Source of the DNA: Thermoanaerobacterium thermosaccharolyticum DSM 571
GTDB lineage: Bacteria > Bacillota > Thermoanaerobacteria > Thermoanaerobacterales > Thermoanaerobacteraceae
DNA: 64,000 bases
Assembly (NCBI RefSeq): GCF_000145615.1
Contig: NC_014410.1
Span: forward strand, 2,529,501 to 2,593,500
Reading direction: 5' to 3'
Under the pieces are notes generated by a model, which worked only from the letters and a program-made list of their open reading frames with translations, was not told where the DNA came from and made no database searches. The position numbers were made by a program, and so were the translations under genes. This document shows, piece by piece, positions 28,155 through 36,281 of the stretch (position 1 is its first letter; every line of letters starts with the position of its first letter).

Positions 28155-28293
28155 GTAATATAGTGCAATTTTAATAATTTTTTAACATCTCACTTATATT
28201 ATCGTCATACTTTATAAAATTATTCAACAGTTGTAGATTTTTTTCTTAAATTTTATAAAAGTATTTTTATAAATGATGAGATTTAATTCAGAT

Positions 28294-28322
28294 AAAAAAA
28301 GTCAGAGGAAAAATCCCCTGAC
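28294..28322 (-). terminator. Terminator after transaldolase gene
   Basis: GTCAGAGG (28301-28308) pairs with CCCCTGAC (28315-28322), with a seven-T tail on the minus strand. It lies seven bases after the stop. Confidence 0.88.
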
Positions 28323-28328
28323 CCTGCT

Positions 28329-28976
28329 TTATTTCTTTGGAACTGTCTCCCAATCCTTTAAGAATCTCTCAATACCTATGTCTGTCAATGGATGTTTAAT
28401 CATCTGCATGATTACTTTATATGGAACTGTTGCGATATGTGCTCCAACTTTTGCTGCTTCTAAAACATGCATTGGGTGCCTTATGCTTGCAGCGATTACC
28501 TCTGTTTCAATTCCATATATATCAAAAATTTGCACTATATCTGATACAAGTTGCAAACCATCAGTTGAGATGTCGTCAAGTCTTCCAACAAACGGGCTGA
28601 CGTATGTAGCACCTGCTCGAGCTGCTAAAAGTGCCTGCGTTGCTGAGAATATAAGTGTGACATTTGTCTTTACGCCTTTTTCTGTAAGTATCTTAACAGC
28701 CTTTAGACCTTCTGCTGTCATAGGTATCTTTATTACGATATTCTTGTGTATTTTGGCAAGCTCTAAAGCTTCTTTTACCATTCCGTCATGATCTTCCGAT
28801 ACAACCTCTGCGCTTATAGGACCATCCACAATTGTTGTGATCTCTTTCACAACTTCTATGAAGTCTCTACCTTCTTTCGCTATAAGGGAAGGATTAGTTG
28901 TAACACCGCATATAACCCCAAGCTCATTTGCTTCTCTTATCTCATCAACATTGGCAGTGTCTATGAAAAACTTCAT
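28329..28976 (-). CDS. fsa: Transaldolase / fructose-6-phosphate aldolase family
   Basis: The start is the ATG at 28976, with AAGGAGATG upstream, giving 215 residues ([20 protein letters not shown]...). This is the short TalC/MipB-type transaldolase. The Schiff-base lysine lies in [15 protein letters not shown], and [13 protein letters not shown] and FVGRLDD segments are typical. The short family includes both true transaldolases and fructose-6-phosphate aldolases; sequence alone does not settle it, though the Bacillus orthologue (ywjH, tal) is called transaldolase. It follows fba by 67 bp and probably shares its transcript. Confidence 0.9.
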   Translation of the reverse strand: MKFFIDTANVDEIREANELGVICGVTTNPSLIAKEGRDFIEVVKEITTIVDGPISAEVVSEDHDGMVKEALELAKIHKNIVIKIPMTAEGLKAVKILTEKGVKTNVTLIFSATQALLAARAGATYVSPFVGRLDDISTDGLQLVSDIVQIFDIYGIETEVIAASIRHPMHVLEAAKVGAHIATVPYKVIMQMIKHPLTDIGIERFLKDWETVPKK

Positions 28977-29043
28977 ATTGCACATCTCCTTCATCACATA
29001 TTCATCCCATAGGGGCAAAAAGAGTCCCTACTTTATCTAAAAC

Positions 29044-29895
29044 TTAAGCTCTTCCTTCTGAGCCAAACATCCTCATCTTACTCTTTACAACTTCTTTCAT
29101 TGCCTCTTTGCATGGACCTAAAATCTTTCTTGGATCGTAGACTTCTTCATCTTCTTTTAAAAGTTCTCTTAATCTTGCAGCAAAAGCTTGTCTTATGTCA
29201 GTATCTATGTTGATTTTATTTACGCCTAAACTTACGGCCTTTCTTATGTCAGCTTCAGGAACTCCCGATGCACCGTGAAGTACGATAGGCATCTTAAGCA
29301 TCTCTTTTATCTTTTTAAGTCTATCAAAATCAAGTTTAGGCTCACCTTTGTAAGGACCATGAGCAGTACCTATAGATATAGCAAGGTAGTCAACACCTGT
29401 CTCTTTCGCAAATTTGTACGCTTCATCAGGATCCGTCATAGCAGCTTCTCTTTCATCAACAGTTACGTTGTCTTCTGTACCGCCAATTTTGCCTATCTCT
29501 GCCTCTACAGATACACCCATGCCGTGTGCAATAGTTACAACGTTTTTCGTCACTTCAATGTTTTTCTCAAGGGGTAACTTAGATGCGTCCATCATAACTG
29601 AAGTCCAGCCATTTCTCAAGCACTTCATGACGTTATTAAAATCTGTACCATGATCTAAATGCAATGCGATGGGAACTGATGCTTTAGTTGCCAGTGTTCT
29701 TACGATTGCAGAAATTGTCTCAATGCCAGCATATTTTAAACCGCCTTCACTAACCTGAATTATGGCAGGAGATTTCATCTCTTCTGCAGCCTCGACAATG
29801 GCTTGGGTTATCTCAAGATTGTTAGTATTAAAAGCACCAACTGCGTAGCCTTCTTCATTGGCCTTTTTTAATAATTCTATACCTGTTACTAACAT
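29044..29895 (-). CDS. fba: Class II fructose-bisphosphate aldolase
   Basis: This 283-residue glycolytic enzyme splits fructose 1,6-bisphosphate and needs a divalent metal. Zinc-ligand motifs are visible: HLDHGTDFNNV (two His), the VEAEIGKIGGTEDNV loop, GTAHGPYKGEP and VLHGASGVPEADI. Two adjacent ATGs occur; the second (29895) has better spacing to AAGGAGG. It lies between spo0F and the transaldolase gene, as in Bacillus subtilis. It can also receive the product of FruK, encoded 11 kb away. Confidence 0.95.
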   Translation of the reverse strand: MLVTGIELLKKANEEGYAVGAFNTNNLEITQAIVEAAEEMKSPAIIQVSEGGLKYAGIETISAIVRTLATKASVPIALHLDHGTDFNNVMKCLRNGWTSVMMDASKLPLEKNIEVTKNVVTIAHGMGVSVEAEIGKIGGTEDNVTVDEREAAMTDPDEAYKFAKETGVDYLAISIGTAHGPYKGEPKLDFDRLKKIKEMLKMPIVLHGASGVPEADIRKAVSLGVNKINIDTDIRQAFAARLRELLKEDEEVYDPRKILGPCKEAMKEVVKSKMRMFGSEGRA

Positions 29896-29944
29896 CATAA
29901 CACCTCCTTAATATATTTTAACCAAATAGCGTACATAAATCAAG

Positions 29945-29970
29945 AAAAAAAGGTACCATGAGGTACCTTT
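29945..29970 (-). terminator. Terminator overlapping spo0F stop
   Basis: AAAGGTACC (29949-29957) and GGTACCTTT (29962-29970) form a perfect 9-bp stem with an extended T-tail on the minus strand. It covers the spo0F stop codon, so spo0F and fba are separately terminated despite being neighbours. Confidence 0.85.
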
Positions 29971-30322
29971 ACACTGCCAATTTGTCACCTAAAATTTTAT
30001 TTATATACTCCCTGATTTTAAAAATGTCAAAAGGCTTTTTAATGAACTTTTGTCCTTTAAAACACTCTTCAGGGTCATCCGCTGACATGAAAATGATTTC
30101 CATCTGTGGATACAACCGCTTTAGGCTTTTTGTAAATTCCAAAACATCGCACTTACCAATATGTATGTCAAAAATGCTTAAATCCGGCTGAAAATTTTCC
30201 AGTTTCTCATGGACTTTTTCGATTTCATTGCATGTCTTAGCATAGTGGCCTTCCATTGTAAAAATTTCTTTCAGCAGTGAACACACACCTTTGTTGTCAT
30301 CTACAATCAAGATCCTCCCCAA
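29969..30322 (-). CDS. spo0F: Single-domain response regulator, Spo0F orthologue
   Basis: The 117-residue protein is a lone receiver domain without an output domain. The acidic pocket is Asp8-Asp9, the phosphoacceptor Asp52 (LSIFDIHIG), the switch Ser80 (FMSADD) and Lys96 (FIKKPFDI). Its place directly before fba and tal matches spo0F of Bacillus subtilis. There Spo0F passes phosphate to Spo0B and Spo0A; in Clostridia, which lack Spo0B, the role of such a protein is less clear. A sigma-H-type promoter lies about 100 bp upstream, which supports a sporulation role. Other single-domain regulators cannot be excluded on sequence alone. Confidence 0.8.
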   Translation of the reverse strand: MGRILIVDDNKGVCSLLKEIFTMEGHYAKTCNEIEKVHEKLENFQPDLSIFDIHIGKCDVLEFTKSLKRLYPQMEIIFMSADDPEECFKGQKFIKKPFDIFKIREYINKILGDKLAV

Positions 30323-30419
30323 TTTTACACAAGCCCTCCCTCATTACTAACTTCTAAGGGCAATAAAACTAGCAATTCATTCAAACGCTTTCCCCTTGAT
30401 TACATACACAAATATATAT

Positions 30420-30446
30420 ATTCTACATAAATCTAAATATTCCTTT
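30420..30446 (-). promoter_or_regulatory. Sigma-H-type promoter of spo0F
   Basis: On the minus strand AAAGGAATA (AGGA begins at 30444) is followed by GAAT at 30420-30423, with 21 bases from the A of AGGA to the G of GAAT. That is the spacing of the classic sigma-H promoter of spoVG, and the sequence fits AGGA-n-GAAT consensus. It lies about 100 bp before spo0F, whose Bacillus orthologue also has a sigma-H promoter. Confidence 0.6.
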
Positions 30447-30513
30447 TTTTATTTGAAAAAAATTACACAATTATGCGTAGTAAAACATAATATTTTTTTG
30501 AAAAAGGTTTAAA

Positions 30514-30567
30514 AATAAAACAAGGGCGATATTAATATTATTGATATTAATTTCGTCCTTGTTTTAT
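30514..30567 (-). terminator. Terminator after amidase gene
   Basis: AAAACAAGGGCGA (30517-30529) pairs with TCGTCCTTGTTTT (30553-30565), 13 bp with one G-U pair, and an inner TATTAAT/ATTAATA stem. Both flanks give T-runs, so it can work in either direction. It separates the amidase from spo0F. Confidence 0.85.
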
Positions 30568-30613
30568 AAATACGCTTAAACATTATTTTTATTTTATTTG
30601 TCAATATGTGTCA

Positions 30614-32044
30614 TTATGAAATAGTCGACTTAATAGTTCCATTCTTGAGCTCCGTAAAATATTGAACTAAGCCATTGTAAATGCCCTGCGCAATTTTCCA
30701 TTGAAAATTATCATCTGTCAAAAGCTGAGCGTCTGTAGGGCTTGTGACAAATCCTGTTTCTACCAAAACTGCTACCATCTTAGTCTGATTTAAAACTACC
30801 AATTTAGGTCTTTCAGATAAACCTCTATCTGTGGTATTTATTTCTTTCATCAAATTATCGTGTATGATTTGCGCAAATGTCTTTTCATCTCTCGTATCGC
30901 CATTATATCCATTCGGGTAGTAGAGGACTGTCGTTCCGTTTGCAGATGGTGAATCAAAGGCATCGCAGTGAATACTTACAAATGCATCTGCACCTGCATT
31001 ATTCGCTTGATCTGGCCTATCATAAAGTCCTACGTACGTATCAGTAGTCCTAGATATCATCGTCCGAAATCCGCCATTGTCTAAAAGCGTCTTTAACTTT
31101 AATCCAATAGCAAGAGCTATGTTTGCTTCATGTATCCCGCCAACACCAATAGCTCCTGGATCAGAACCTCCATGACCGGGATCAATATAGATTAAAGGTC
31201 CGTTATTAGAGCTGGAACTATTATTCCCAATGTTAAATGATATATCAAATTCTTTTTTATCTTGTGATTGCGTAATTGTATATGGCAGACTGGTAGTCAT
31301 GCTTACAACAAGCCTTGTGATAGCTGGCTGAAGCTGGTTCTGTCCAATATAAGCCATATTAAGTCCACCTTGATTTATGGAGATCTGCTTATTAGTAACT
31401 GCATTTATAGCATTGCTAAAGTCAAAATAGAGTCTTACACCAGAGCTATCATTTATCGTACCCTGCTTGTACGTCAATGGACCATCTGCTTTTACAGTTA
31501 TTGTGTACTTGCCATTTGCATAAGAAGAACTGAAATCCGTAATATTGACATTACTGGATGTGGGAGGAACCGTCACCTTTGATGTAACTTGTATAAGGTA
31601 TTTATCTCCTATCCACTTTACATCATAGCCTAAGCTTTCAAATAAAAATCGCATAGGAACATAAGATGTATTATTGTTTATAAGCCTTGCAGGTGCTGGA
31701 AGCTGAACCTTATTGCCATCTACAGTCGCATAATTTTTCCCTATAAAAAATTTGAAAACTTTCCCTTTCGTAACAGTTATAGTCTGGGTCGATCCATCCC
31801 AGTTAACGCTGGCACCTAATCCCTGCCCAATTGATCTTAATGGCACAATTGTATTTCCATCCAATATAAGCGGTGGATTATTACCTGTATCAAATTTATT
31901 CCCATCGATAGTTATAGTGATATCTGGTACATTGTAATTTACTACTTTGCCATCTACAACGATATTTCCGCTGTACGCATAAGAAGTAGCATGAAGTGCT
32001 AAAATAAAAAGCAAAATAGATAGAATTGCAACGGCTTTCCTCAA
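30614..32044 (-). CDS. Secreted N-acetylmuramoyl-L-alanine amidase with stalk and AMIN domains
   Basis: A TTG at 32044, eight bases after AAAGGGGG, gives a 476-residue precursor with a clean signal peptide ending at ATSYA. Next comes a copper-amine-oxidase-like N-terminal domain (PLILDGNTIVPLRSIGQGLG, about 50-160), used in Clostridia as a wall-binding stalk. It is followed by an AMIN domain (about 175-275) and a C-terminal Amidase_3 domain with zinc ligands IDPGHGGSDPG, HEANIALAIG, VSIHCDAF and the catalytic LVETGF. The enzyme cleaves the amide between MurNAc and L-Ala in peptidoglycan outside the membrane. Upstream ATGs in frame lack ribosome sites. It is a single-gene unit. Confidence 0.92.
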   Translation of the reverse strand: MRKAVAILSILLFILALHATSYAYSGNIVVDGKVVNYNVPDITITIDGNKFDTGNNPPLILDGNTIVPLRSIGQGLGASVNWDGSTQTITVTKGKVFKFFIGKNYATVDGNKVQLPAPARLINNNTSYVPMRFLFESLGYDVKWIGDKYLIQVTSKVTVPPTSSNVNITDFSSSYANGKYTITVKADGPLTYKQGTINDSSGVRLYFDFSNAINAVTNKQISINQGGLNMAYIGQNQLQPAITRLVVSMTTSLPYTITQSQDKKEFDISFNIGNNSSSSNNGPLIYIDPGHGGSDPGAIGVGGIHEANIALAIGLKLKTLLDNGGFRTMISRTTDTYVGLYDRPDQANNAGADAFVSIHCDAFDSPSANGTTVLYYPNGYNGDTRDEKTFAQIIHDNLMKEINTTDRGLSERPKLVVLNQTKMVAVLVETGFVTSPTDAQLLTDDNFQWKIAQGIYNGLVQYFTELKNGTIKSTIS

Positions 32045-32220
32045 TTCTCTACCCCCTTTCATCACAAATTTTATTATTTATAAACATATTTACATGATAG
32101 CTTAATTTTATTACAGACAAGTTACAAAAACATTACAATTTATTAACTTCTCATGACAAGCTTCATTTTTAAGCTTTTGGCTCATCCTTAATAGACATTT
32201 TTTTACATCATATTACAAAA

Positions 32221-32244
32221 AAAATACCTGTCTCCAGGTATTTT
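32221..32244 (-). terminator. Terminator after FAD oxidoreductase gene
   Basis: AAAATACCTG (32221-32230) and CAGGTATTTT (32235-32244) form a perfect 10-bp stem with a TCTC loop and a T-tail on both strands. It lies nine bases after the stop. Confidence 0.9.
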
Positions 32245-32253
32245 TCTAGCAGC

Positions 32254-34167
32254 TTATTTATTAATGTAATTATATAATGACAGTGTCATGTCATAGGCAT
32301 CCTGCCATTTAACATTTCCACTTTTCAAAACATCTATATATGCTTCTTTAGATACAAGCCCTTTTTCATAAGCCATTTTAAAAAGGTCTCCACTATTGCC
32401 ATTTGCCTCATTTCTGTATCCTGCATATGTCAAAAGTATGTCTGCGGCTTCTTCCTTTGTAAGCGACTTGTCTACAATGTATTTTTGCAAATATTGATAG
32501 TTATCATCTATAAGCTGTGATTTATCTGGTATTGACCTTTTAATCATGTTTGATGTCATATAGTAAAATGATATGCTTTTTATGTTTTCATCAAGTTTGT
32601 AGTCATTTGTGTAACCAGGTACTATAAGTCCCCAGTGGAGGACAAATTTTAGTCCGTCAAAAGCCCAGCTTTTCTCTACACTTTCTTCTACTTTAAACGG
32701 CGTAAGGTATGCTCCCTGATTTACTAAAATAGATTGTATATTCTTTATATCTTCTTCGCTTCCTATTATGTCAGCAAATGATTTATTCTTGGCTATTGAA
32801 TATGCAGATGCTACACCTGCAGCATCTCCTTCTGCCATCCCTATCGGTATTGTCCTGGCTGATCCTGCTGCTAGATGGCTGTAGGATGCTGACCGTCCAA
32901 CTACCAAGAGGTTGTCTACATTCTGTGGTACTATGCACCTAAAAGGCACTGCATATTCTACTGGTTTTCCATATACAAAGCCTGTGTCCTCTGGCGATGT
33001 GGCTTGTACATCTACAGGATATGAGCCTATTGCAATTCTATCATAGAAATCTCTATTAAATACAACATCGTTTATGTCCAGTGTGTAATATCCTTTTATA
33101 TGCCTTGTTTCTCTTATATAAAGTTCATCTGCTGTGCCATCAAGCTCTGCTTTTTCAAAGCCCGGAATATTTGCTCTAAAAAATTCGACTATTCGTGGAA
33201 GTTCTTTCTTTGCTAATTGTGTTCCATTGTCGATTGACTCTTTATTAAGTCCGTCTACGCCGTATATCAAAAGGGCATTTACTAATACTGTGCCGTCATC
33301 TTGCTTTCCTAGGTTTAATCCTCTTAGCCTCAACATCTGTGTAGATGGCTTGTACTTTTTCGTAATTGATAAAAATCCATTTGCTGATGTGTCGTTTATA
33401 TACGTCGCTGGTATCTTCTTCTCGTACTTTATTATTTTTATAAGGTTGTCCCAATCTAATCCTTTTAATCTGAATACAAGTGTTGATGCCTGTACTTTGC
33501 CTTTTACACCCATGTCTTCAGCTCCAACTGTGTATGGAACACCTGCTGAGGCTGCAACGTCAGCATCCTGTGTTGCGTCGATTATCCTTTCCCCATAGAA
33601 ATTTACTTGTTTTCCATCTTTTAGTGCGGTTATGCCTATTATCTTTTTTCCATCCATTATGGGTTTCTCAAATACTGTATTGTAAGACTGTGTTATATTT
33701 GGCAAACTTAAAAGCTTTAAAAATACTTCTTTTGCCTTGTTTACATCAAAAGAGTTTTTTGAGCCTATGCCTTTAAAAAATTCTTTAAATGTACCTTGAG
33801 TAAGCAATATTCCATTGGGGCCCTTGCTCATATCAATTGTGTTTAACATGCCGTACGTCATAAGGCCACCGGGACCATTGTGCTTATCAATTATTAAAAC
33901 TTTAGCATCATTTTTAGCTGCAGACCTTGCAGCAGCTACACCTTCCGGTTCTGCTCCTACGACTATCACATCATATTGATTGCCATCATCAGGCAGATTA
34001 AGCTTAATTGGCTTAGGAAGGTTTTGCTTTTTTTCAATTACTTTAGCTGTGGCATTTTGCGGTGTTTTTTTGTGCTTTTCTACGTAAAAGTAGCCGCCTA
34101 TTACTGTAATTATTAATGCTGATACTATGAAAATGAGTATTGTAGTTTTTAAATATTTTTTTTGCAA
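32254..34167 (-). CDS. Membrane-anchored FAD-dependent oxidoreductase
   Basis: The best start is a TTG at 34167, six bases after GAGGTG; GTG and ATG codons just upstream overlap the ribosome site. The 637-residue product begins with positively charged residues and one hydrophobic helix (TILIFIVSALIITVIGGYFYV), then an FAD-binding Rossmann start, YDVIVVGAEPEGVAAARSA. The second Gly of the usual GxGxxG is replaced (GAEPEG). Further family features are GGLMTYGMLNTID, DATQDADVAASAGVP and a C-terminal GRSASYSHLAAGSARTIPIG. It belongs to the FAD_oxidored group; substrate unknown. The charge pattern predicts that the FAD domain is outside the membrane, which is unusual. About 130 C-terminal residues form a helical tail of SLH-like length. 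Confidence 0.8.
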   Translation of the reverse strand: MQKKYLKTTILIFIVSALIITVIGGYFYVEKHKKTPQNATAKVIEKKQNLPKPIKLNLPDDGNQYDVIVVGAEPEGVAAARSAAKNDAKVLIIDKHNGPGGLMTYGMLNTIDMSKGPNGILLTQGTFKEFFKGIGSKNSFDVNKAKEVFLKLLSLPNITQSYNTVFEKPIMDGKKIIGITALKDGKQVNFYGERIIDATQDADVAASAGVPYTVGAEDMGVKGKVQASTLVFRLKGLDWDNLIKIIKYEKKIPATYINDTSANGFLSITKKYKPSTQMLRLRGLNLGKQDDGTVLVNALLIYGVDGLNKESIDNGTQLAKKELPRIVEFFRANIPGFEKAELDGTADELYIRETRHIKGYYTLDINDVVFNRDFYDRIAIGSYPVDVQATSPEDTGFVYGKPVEYAVPFRCIVPQNVDNLLVVGRSASYSHLAAGSARTIPIGMAEGDAAGVASAYSIAKNKSFADIIGSEEDIKNIQSILVNQGAYLTPFKVEESVEKSWAFDGLKFVLHWGLIVPGYTNDYKLDENIKSISFYYMTSNMIKRSIPDKSQLIDDNYQYLQKYIVDKSLTKEEAADILLTYAGYRNEANGNSGDLFKMAYEKGLVSKEAYIDVLKSGNVKWQDAYDMTLSLYNYINK

Positions 34168-34266
34168 AATCATCACCTCAACATATTACTCATATGTTGA
34201 TTATATCATGATTATGTTGATTTTGAATATACATTTTTTATGAAAATACGTGTTCAAATGCATCAT

Positions 34267-34365
34267 TTACTCATAATGCAAAGCTTCAATTGGCTTTAGT
34301 CCTGCTGCCTTGTTTGCAGGGTACATCCCAAAGAATAACTTTTCGACCACTCCACCATGTATCAT
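34267..34365 (-). pseudogene. Remnant of MacB/FtsX-type permease C-terminus
   Basis: Thirty-two codons on the minus strand end GMYPANKAAGLKPIEALHYE then TAA. This is the highly conserved tail of MacB-type ABC permeases (FGxYPAxKAAxLxPIEALRYE). Nothing else of the gene survives: the frame is closed by a TGA a few codons upstream and by a 15-bp inverted repeat. So it is the 3' scrap of a deleted transporter gene. It lies in the 293-bp gap between the FAD oxidoreductase and the ABC exporter. Confidence 0.75.
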
Positions 34366-34376
34366 TGTCTTATAGA

Positions 34377-34425
34377 CAATTCAATGAGAATACTTAATAA
34401 ATTACCATTAATTCTCATTGAATTG
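34377..34425. repeat. Perfect 15-bp inverted repeat beside permease remnant
   Basis: CAATTCAATGAGAAT (34377-34391) is the exact complement of 34411-34425, with a 19-base loop. It overlaps another palindrome, ATTGTC-TTATA-GACAAT (34364-34380). No T-run follows, so it is not a standard terminator. It sits exactly where homology to the permease stops and may mark the event that removed the gene. Confidence 0.6.
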
Positions 34426-34460
34426 CTCAATATATAAGCACATTATTTAATATTTCTTAT

Positions 34461-36245
34461 CTAAGCACCTTCGCTTAAAAATCTGTACTGGGACATGTAA
34501 AGATCGTAATAAAGGCCTCTAAGATTCATAAGCTCATCGTGCGTCCCTACCTCTACAATTCTGCCTCCATCTACCACCATTATCCTATCGGCATCTCTTA
34601 TAGTAGAAAGCCTGTGAGCTATGACAAAAGATGTCCTACCTGTAAGGAGCCTTTTTATACCTCTTTGAACAAGCCTTTCTGTTTGGGTATCGATATTAGA
34701 CGTAGCTTCATCAAGTATCAATATGCGGGGATTTGCCAAAAGTGCTCTTGCAAATGATATTAGCTGCCTCTGTCCCACAGAAAGCCGTGATCCTCTCTCA
34801 TTTACTTCTGTATCATAACCCTTTTCCATCTTCATGATGAAGTCATGCGCATTTACCGCTTTTGCTGCTGCTATTATATCTTCATCTGTAGCATCGAGCT
34901 TTCCGTACCTGATATTTTCCTTTATTGTAGCTGAAAACAAAAATGTATCTTGCAGCATGATGCCCATCTGACTTCTTAGTGACTCTAGCTCTACGTGTTT
35001 TATGTCTTTGCCATCTATTAAGACAGCCCCCTTGGAAGGGTCGTAAAAACGACTGATTAAATTGACAATCGTCGTCTTGCCTGCCCCCGTAGGACCTACA
35101 AGTGCCACAATCTCTCCTGGATTTACTTTAAAACTGACATTGTCTAAAACTACGTTTCCATCGTCATAGCTGAATGTAACATTTTTAAATTCCACTGCTC
35201 CTTTTATCTTGGGCATCTTTATCGCATTTTTTATATCCACTATATCCGGCTCAATGTCCATAATCTCAAATATTCTTTCAGCAGACGCAAAAGACATGAC
35301 CAAGCTGTTGTAGAAATTGCTTATATCAAGTATAGGTCTCCAAAACATGCCTATATACATTGTAAATGCAATTATTGTCCCTATCGTAAGTCCACTTCCA
35401 ATAAGCTTTGCACTGAAATAGTACAGTATAACCGCACCAAGACCGTAAGATGCATCTACCATCGGCCAAAACAGATCGTTTAACTTCACGGCATGGACAA
35501 AACTTCCCATCATGTCTTTTACAAGCTCGAAAAATATATATGATGTCTTATCCTCATTTGCAAATTCCTGGACGACTTTTATGCCAGAAAAATCTTCGTG
35601 AGTGTAGGCGTTAAATGTGGATCGCTTTCTCCTAAAATTTTGCCACCTTCTTCTCGATAAAGTCTCTATAGAAAAAAGCCCAATCACAAGCAGTGGAAGC
35701 AGTGTCATAGATGCCAGTGCTAATTTATGGTTTAAATAAAACATCATAGCTCCTACGCACACAACTGTCAAAATCTGTGGAATAAAGTTTGTAACGCTGT
35801 TGTTAAAAAGATCCTGCAGTGAATTTACATCCCCAATAACCCTTGCCAAGATTTTACCTACAGGCCTAGAATCAAAAAATGAAAATGAAAGTTTTTGTAT
35901 GTGGCTATAAAGTTCATGCCTTATCGTCACCAGTATATCATTTGTTACAGATGCCATCTTCACTATTCTAACTTTCGATGCCATCATAGCCATGAAATTT
36001 AGCGATACCATCAAAAGCCCGATTATAAGAAGTCCCTTAATATCGCCATTCCTTATATTTTTGTCAATGGCCGTCTTCATAAGAACTGGATTTATAAGAC
36101 TTACAATCATCTCAAAAATCAAAAGCATTATTACAAGAAATACTCTAAATTTATGTTTCTTGAGGTACTTAAAGAGTCTCTTTAATATCACAAAGTTTGA
36201 CATGCGCCTCAAATCTTCATCCTGCTTTACCATATTTCTCGCCAT
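34461..36245 (-). CDS. ABC exporter half-transporter, second subunit
   Basis: This 594-residue protein has six membrane helices (about 30-320) and a C-terminal ATPase. Walker A is GPTGAGKTT, Walker B ILILDEATSNID with a catalytic Glu, but the signature is LSVGQRQ instead of LSGGQ. It pairs with the exporter encoded just upstream. The degenerate signature here and an Asp in Walker B of the partner would both fall in one nucleotide site, as in the heterodimers TM287/288 and BmrCD. Multidrug or peptide/lipid export is likely; the substrate is unknown. The genes are 36 bp apart in one operon. Confidence 0.9.
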   Translation of the reverse strand: MARNMVKQDEDLRRMSNFVILKRLFKYLKKHKFRVFLVIMLLIFEMIVSLINPVLMKTAIDKNIRNGDIKGLLIIGLLMVSLNFMAMMASKVRIVKMASVTNDILVTIRHELYSHIQKLSFSFFDSRPVGKILARVIGDVNSLQDLFNNSVTNFIPQILTVVCVGAMMFYLNHKLALASMTLLPLLVIGLFSIETLSRRRWQNFRRKRSTFNAYTHEDFSGIKVVQEFANEDKTSYIFFELVKDMMGSFVHAVKLNDLFWPMVDASYGLGAVILYYFSAKLIGSGLTIGTIIAFTMYIGMFWRPILDISNFYNSLVMSFASAERIFEIMDIEPDIVDIKNAIKMPKIKGAVEFKNVTFSYDDGNVVLDNVSFKVNPGEIVALVGPTGAGKTTIVNLISRFYDPSKGAVLIDGKDIKHVELESLRSQMGIMLQDTFLFSATIKENIRYGKLDATDEDIIAAAKAVNAHDFIMKMEKGYDTEVNERGSRLSVGQRQLISFARALLANPRILILDEATSNIDTQTERLVQRGIKRLLTGRTSFVIAHRLSTIRDADRIMVVDGGRIVEVGTHDELMNLRGLYYDLYMSQYRFLSEGA

Positions 36246-36281
36246 TTTTATCCCTCCCTTGCAAAATCATACAATTATCAT

